Shown piece after piece: positions 60,282-64,000 of a DNA stretch of 64,000 bases (positions within the stretch are counted from its first letter, which is position 1; every line of letters begins with the position of its first letter). The translations under genes were made by a program, and so were the position numbers. Below the pieces are notes generated by a model. It ran no database searches and was not told where the DNA came from. It saw only the letters and a program-made list of their open reading frames with translations. Where the stretch lies: positions 186,001 through 250,000 of the forward strand of contig NZ_SBIW01000003.1 of assembly GCF_004054195.1 (NCBI RefSeq), in the 5' to 3' direction. The stretch is from Mucilaginibacter gilvus. GTDB taxonomy: Bacteria; Bacteroidota; Bacteroidia; Sphingobacteriales; Sphingobacteriaceae.

Positions 60282-60869
60282 TTATTTCAATATCCTAAAT
60301 ATAACCACCAGCACAAAAATATCGCGCAGCGCCTTAATGGCATTGTGGAGTGTGTTGTATATTGTGCGCTCGGTAAGGCCGGTTTGCAAGGCTATCTCGG
60401 CAAAACTCTTCTCATCAAAATAGCGCATCCGGATGATCTCTATTTGCCGCGGCGATAGCTGGTTCAAAGCTTTCTGCAACCGTTTTTTGGTTATCTCATC
60501 GTGCTGGCTGGCTATCAGGATGTTCTCGTATGGCTGTTCGGCCCCGGCCATGGTAATAGTATCCTCATCCAAAGTAGAGGTGAGCGTGTTGCGGGTATAA
60601 AGCTGGTACGTTTTATAAAGGATGCGCTTATATATGGTAAGTACGTATTGCTGTACGTTCTGCACATCGGCCAGTTTATGCTGTATGCGCCAAAGCTCGA
60701 TAAACAGGTTGTTGATGCCCTCCTTCACCAGCTCGGGGTTTTTATACATCGATAAGCCAAAGCGGTACAGGTCGTCGTAAAAAATATCAAAGCACGCGTA
60801 AAGCCCTTGTTCACCACCTTCTGCAAGCAGTGCCCAGTTCTTCTTTTCGTGTGTGATCTTGTTACTCAT
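60282..60869 (-). CDS. ECF-type RNA polymerase sigma factor
   Basis: The 195-residue protein has sigma region 2 (FDIFYDDLYRFGLSMYKN, NNLFIELWRIQHKL) and region 4 (LSPRQIEIIRMRYFDEKSFAEIALQTGL, TERTIYNTLHNAIKALRD). It is a FecI/RpoE-like extracytoplasmic-function sigma factor. In Bacteroidota such factors are controlled by a FecR protein and a SusC-like receptor with an STN domain, both encoded next door. Here the sigma gene is divergent from fecR, with 133 bp between starts; the usual arrangement has them co-directional. The spacer should contain both promoters. Confidence 0.92.
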   Translation of the reverse strand: MSNKITHEKKNWALLAEGGEQGLYACFDIFYDDLYRFGLSMYKNPELVKEGINNLFIELWRIQHKLADVQNVQQYVLTIYKRILYKTYQLYTRNTLTSTLDEDTITMAGAEQPYENILIASQHDEITKKRLQKALNQLSPRQIEIIRMRYFDEKSFAEIALQTGLTERTIYNTLHNAIKALRDIFVLVVIFRILK

Positions 60870-61002
60870 TTAGCTGTTTTACAGGCAGGTTAAAGCCCGG
60901 CATATTAATTAATGATGAAATTAGTAAAATCTTTTTAAAATAATTTAAAAAGCGTTGGTAAAAACGAATAATCTTTTGCACTTGTGTGTAAATACCAACT
61001 AA

Positions 61003-62049
61003 ATGGACTATAATAATTATAATGTCGAGGATTTTTTAACGGACGAAAGCTTTATTAACTACTGCTATGATTTAAACGAGGCAGATAAAGCGCATTGGGA
61101 AGACGTCATCCTTACGCAGCCGTTGTTAAAAAAGAAGATAGCCGATGCCCGCGAGCTTTGCCTGTTATTAGCAATACGGGTTACCAAAGCCGATAAGCAA
61201 AAAGAACTTGAAAAATTAAAGGCGGCCATTGCCCTCGAAAAACTCGAAAGCGTTCCTATTGTCAAAGTGCGCCGCTTATGGATTCCGCGCCTGGCTATAG
61301 CCGCTACTATATTGGCCCTGGTAATTGCCTATGGCGTTTACAAATTCAGCGCGCCGGTATCGGGTGCGATGTTGTACAGCCGGGTGAATAACTCAACCTA
61401 CCACATGGTTGCCCAAACAGAAACCAGCAGCCGTAAAATTGTGGTACTGCCCGATGGTACGGTAGCTACACTAAACGGATCGAGTTCGCTGCAAATGGCG
61501 AACGACTACGGCCGAAGCGACCGCCACGTAGTACTTGTGGGCGAGGCGTTCTTTGAGGTTAAGAAAGATAAAACCCGCCCCTTTGTAGTGCTTACCAACA
61601 AAACCGCCACTACCGCGTTGGGTACGTCATTTAAAGTAAGCAGCTATGTTAATGCTAAAACCGCGAGTGTAATGCTCGCTACCGGTAAGGTAAAGGTAGA
61701 AGCCACCCAGCCGCAATCCGGCATTATCACTCAATTCTTAACCCCGGGCCAGCAGGTTGTGTTAGCTAAAGGCGCAAATACCTTCAAAAAATCAGGTTTC
61801 GATCAAAATGAGATCAAGAACTGGTTGGGTATTAAAATGGTGTTTACCAACGCCAGCTTTAGTCAGATAGCCGATAAGATAAACTATACCTACGGCGTGC
61901 GCTTAGTGGCCGATGGCAAAGCAGCAAACAAGATCATGTTCACCGGCCGGTTTGATAACAAAAGCCTTACCGAGGTGCTTGATGCCATTGGTTTCGTAAA
62001 CAACTTCAGCTACGTGCAGAAGGGCGATACCGTAAAAATTGTGTTTTAA
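61003..62049 (+). CDS. FecR-family anti-sigma factor
   Basis: The 348-residue inner-membrane protein has an N-terminal cytoplasmic anti-sigma part (about 1-92), one membrane helix (about 93-113, RLAIAATILALVIAYGVYKF), and a periplasmic FecR domain (VVLPDGTVATLNGSSSL, VVLVGEAFFEVKKDKTRPFVV, TALGTSFKV). The C-terminal DUF4974-like domain (FTNASFSQIADKINYTYGV) is usual in Bacteroidota. It should hold the sigma factor inactive until the SusC receptor signals that substrate is bound. The susC gene follows after 46 bp. Confidence 0.95.
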   Translation: MDYNNYNVEDFLTDESFINYCYDLNEADKAHWEDVILTQPLLKKKIADARELCLLLAIRVTKADKQKELEKLKAAIALEKLESVPIVKVRRLWIPRLAIAATILALVIAYGVYKFSAPVSGAMLYSRVNNSTYHMVAQTETSSRKIVVLPDGTVATLNGSSSLQMANDYGRSDRHVVLVGEAFFEVKKDKTRPFVVLTNKTATTALGTSFKVSSYVNAKTASVMLATGKVKVEATQPQSGIITQFLTPGQQVVLAKGANTFKKSGFDQNEIKNWLGIKMVFTNASFSQIADKINYTYGVRLVADGKAANKIMFTGRFDNKSLTEVLDAIGFVNNFSYVQKGDTVKIVF

Positions 62050-62095
62050 ACTCAAAATCACGCTATACAATCAACTCATCCCTAATTCTTAAACT

Positions 62096-64000
62096 ATGCT
62101 AAAAAAACTACCCGATCCGCATTTTATCTCTAAAATGTTATTGAGGATGCTTGGCGCAGTGTTCCTGGTAATTTGTACCAGCGCGCACGCCCAATCAGCG
62201 CCTCAAACCCTCTACACCTTTAACTGGCAAAAAGTGCCTGTAGAAAAAGTGTTTAAGCAAATAGAAGATGCCACCAAGGTACACTTCTCTTACAACCCCG
62301 CCGACGTAGACCTCAGCCAAAAAATAAGCCTGAAGGTTACCGATAAGCAGCTGGTTGAAATTATGGAAGCTTTAGCTGCCCAAATACCGGTTAAGTATAA
62401 GATCTCCGGCGAAACGGTATTGATACAGGCGGTAAAAACCAACAAAGGCGCAGCGGTATTTACCCTGCGTGGTAAAGTGTTGGATCCTGATAAGATGGTG
62501 TTGCCAGGCGTAACGGTTACAAACACCAAAACCGATAAAATAGCGGTAACTAACACAGCCGGCGAGTTCTCTATCGAGGCAAACAATGGCGATGCGATCA
62601 CCTTTAAAATGCTTGGTTTCGAGCCGTCATTGCTTATCGCTAATGAGCAAGCTAACACCATTGTTGTAAACTTAGCCCTTAGCAATACCGAACTGAAAAC
62701 AGTTGTGGTAACCGCCTTAGGCATCAAACGCGAACAACGTGCCTTAGGCTACGCCTTAACCGAAGTTGACGGTAACGACCTTAAAAAGGCCCGCGAAACC
62801 AATGTGATCAACTCGCTTGCTGGTAAAGTGCCGGGTTTAATTATCAATAGTACGGCGGGCGGCCCTGCAGGTTCATCAAGGGTAATTATCCGCGGTAATA
62901 CTACCATTACCGGTAACAACCAGCCATTATATGTGGTAGATGGTGTGCCGATAGACAACTCTAACTACGGCCAGGTAGGTGGTGGCAAATATAGCGGCGG
63001 TCAGGATTTTGGGGACGCTATTTCGGCCATTAACCCCGATGATGTAGATAAGATAAGCGTACTGAAAGGCCCTGCTGCTGCTGCACTTTATGGTAGCCGC
63101 GCGGGTAACGGTGTTATTTTGATAACTACCAAACGTGGTGGTAACCGCAAAGAACTGGGTATAGAATTTAACAGCACCTCATCCGTAGAAAACCAGCTAA
63201 CCACATTGGATGGCAACCAGTTTATATACGGACAAGGATCTGCCGAGCAACTGGTGATTGATGCTGCGCAGGCAAAAAATACCCTGTTCAATAACTTCGG
63301 GCCACGTTTAGACCCGAGTTTGAATGTGATTGGCTTCGATGGCGTTTATCGCCCGTTCGCGTTGGTGAAGGATAATATTAAAGATTTCTTCCGCACGGGT
63401 TCAACGTTTACCAATACGGTTGCATTTTCTAATTCAACTGATAAAACATCCTTCCGCCTTTCTATATCCGATCTGCGTAACCGCGATATCGTACCCGGCA
63501 GCAATATCCGCCGCAACACCTTTAACTTTAATGGGACGTCCAAATTCGGCAGCAAAGTTACTTTAGAGGCAAGGGTAATGTACATGAACGAGGATGTAAT
63601 TAACCGTCCCTCGCTTGCAGATGATCCGGGTAACATCGGTAATAACTTTATCGGTTTGGCCAATAACGTAGATCAGTCTTACTTTAAAACCGGCTACAAA
63701 GATGCAGAGGGAAATTACGTAGAATGGGGCGGCGGTCAATACCGGTTGGATCCATACTGGGTGATCAACCAAATGAAGAACCAAACTAAAAAGAACCGCA
63801 TGATAGGCGGCTTGCAAGGGAACTATACCATCACCAGCTGGTTAAATTTGCAGGGCCGTGCTTCAACAGATTTCACTTACTTCGATTACTCTAAGTTCAG
63901 CCCACGCTCTACACCGGGTTCGTTAACCGGCAGATTGGAAACCACTAATCAGAAGGTACAAACTACAGAAGCGGATATATTGTTAACTGCTCAGAAACAG
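62096..64000 (+). CDS. SusC/RagA-type receptor with STN domain (partial, runs off the window)
   Basis: The frame opens with an ATG at 62096 and is open for 635 codons to the window end. It has a signal peptide (FLVICTSAHAQ) and an N-terminal STN signalling domain (NWQKVPVEKVFKQIEDATKV, KVTDKQLVEIMEALAAQ). A carboxypeptidase-like sandwich (LRGKVLDPDKMVLPGVTVTN) and the plug (VIRGN-like RVIIRGNTT, LYVVDGVPI, KISVLKGPAAAALYGSRAGN) precede the first barrel strands. The STN domain links it to the FecR protein encoded just upstream. Its substrate is unknown; the partner SusD should lie beyond the window. Confidence 0.95.
   Translation, partial: MLKKLPDPHFISKMLLRMLGAVFLVICTSAHAQSAPQTLYTFNWQKVPVEKVFKQIEDATKVHFSYNPADVDLSQKISLKVTDKQLVEIMEALAAQIPVKYKISGETVLIQAVKTNKGAAVFTLRGKVLDPDKMVLPGVTVTNTKTDKIAVTNTAGEFSIEANNGDAITFKMLGFEPSLLIANEQANTIVVNLALSNTELKTVVVTALGIKREQRALGYALTEVDGNDLKKARETNVINSLAGKVPGLIINSTAGGPAGSSRVIIRGNTTITGNNQPLYVVDGVPIDNSNYGQVGGGKYSGGQDFGDAISAINPDDVDKISVLKGPAAAALYGSRAGNGVILITTKRGGNRKELGIEFNSTSSVENQLTTLDGNQFIYGQGSAEQLVIDAAQAKNTLFNNFGPRLDPSLNVIGFDGVYRPFALVKDNIKDFFRTGSTFTNTVAFSNSTDKTSFRLSISDLRNRDIVPGSNIRRNTFNFNGTSKFGSKVTLEARVMYMNEDVINRPSLADDPGNIGNNFIGLANNVDQSYFKTGYKDAEGNYVEWGGGQYRLDPYWVINQMKNQTKKNRMIGGLQGNYTITSWLNLQGRASTDFTYFDYSKFSPRSTPGSLTGRLETTNQKVQTTEADILLTAQKQ

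Noticed and set aside
1..64000. CRISPR arrays, tRNA or rRNA genes, insertion sequences, phage genes
   Set aside because: No regular spaced repeats, no transposase or integrase frames and no RNA-gene signatures were seen in the window.

Overview
The window looks like a chromosomal segment of a free-living, carbohydrate-degrading member of the Bacteroidota. My best guess is Sphingobacteriaceae, close to Mucilaginibacter or Pedobacter. The evidence is two SusC-type receptors, a SusD lipoprotein, a hybrid two-component regulator (HTCS), an ECF sigma/FecR pair, many exported glycoside hydrolases, DUF2264, DUF1080 and BNR_4 proteins, and promoter-like TAnnTTTG elements. The genus is inference; no rRNA or other marker gene lies in the window.

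Region 1 (1-7.4 kb) holds the tail of a sensor kinase with a NarL-type regulator, three small exported proteins (one a beta-barrel, one a lipoprotein), a zinc-dependent phospholipase C-like protein, a GH29 alpha-L-fucosidase and a GNAT acetyltransferase. Region 2 (7.4-8.3 kb) is a MerC-Fur metal operon with a 19-bp palindrome at its promoter. Region 3 (8.4-14.8 kb) is a compact Ter stress operon: HAD hydrolase, phosphoribosyltransferase, TerD, TerD, TelA, an unknown 320-residue protein, TerC, and finally PgpA of phosphatidylglycerol synthesis.

Region 4 (14.9-28.5 kb) is mixed. It holds gene remnants, a NarL/DesK-type two-component pair with a membrane protein, a small protein ending in a Cys-Pro-rich tail, tandem duplicated GNAT genes, a polysaccharide deacetylase, a GH78 alpha-L-rhamnosidase, a decayed 0.6-kb stretch, a PAP2 phosphatase, a fasciclin protein, two cupins and a DUF2238 membrane protein.

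Region 5 (28.7-60.2 kb) is a large polysaccharide utilisation locus. An HTCS regulator is followed by SusC, SusD, a BNR_4 beta-propeller, a GH88-type unsaturated glucuronyl hydrolase, GH43, DUF2264, a GH43_24-like exo-galactanase, a degenerate galactokinase paralogue, GH16 and GH43. An ABC exporter, an opposite-strand lipoprotein and an AraC-type fragment interrupt the series. It continues with GH2, a PQQ-type sugar dehydrogenase, GH92, a DUF1080 protein and a beta-propeller/cytochrome c fusion. The enzyme mix fits type II arabinogalactan capped with rhamnosyl-glucuronate; that substrate is inferred.

Region 6 (60.3-64 kb) begins a second locus with a different control mode: a divergent ECF sigma factor, a FecR anti-sigma protein, and a SusC receptor carrying an STN signalling domain, cut off by the window end. 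The most unusual observations are the galactokinase-like protein that has lost every canonical active-site motif, a GH92 enzyme with Gln at the expected catalytic-acid position, the unknown protein and PgpA in the Ter operon, and the palindrome of the Fur operon.
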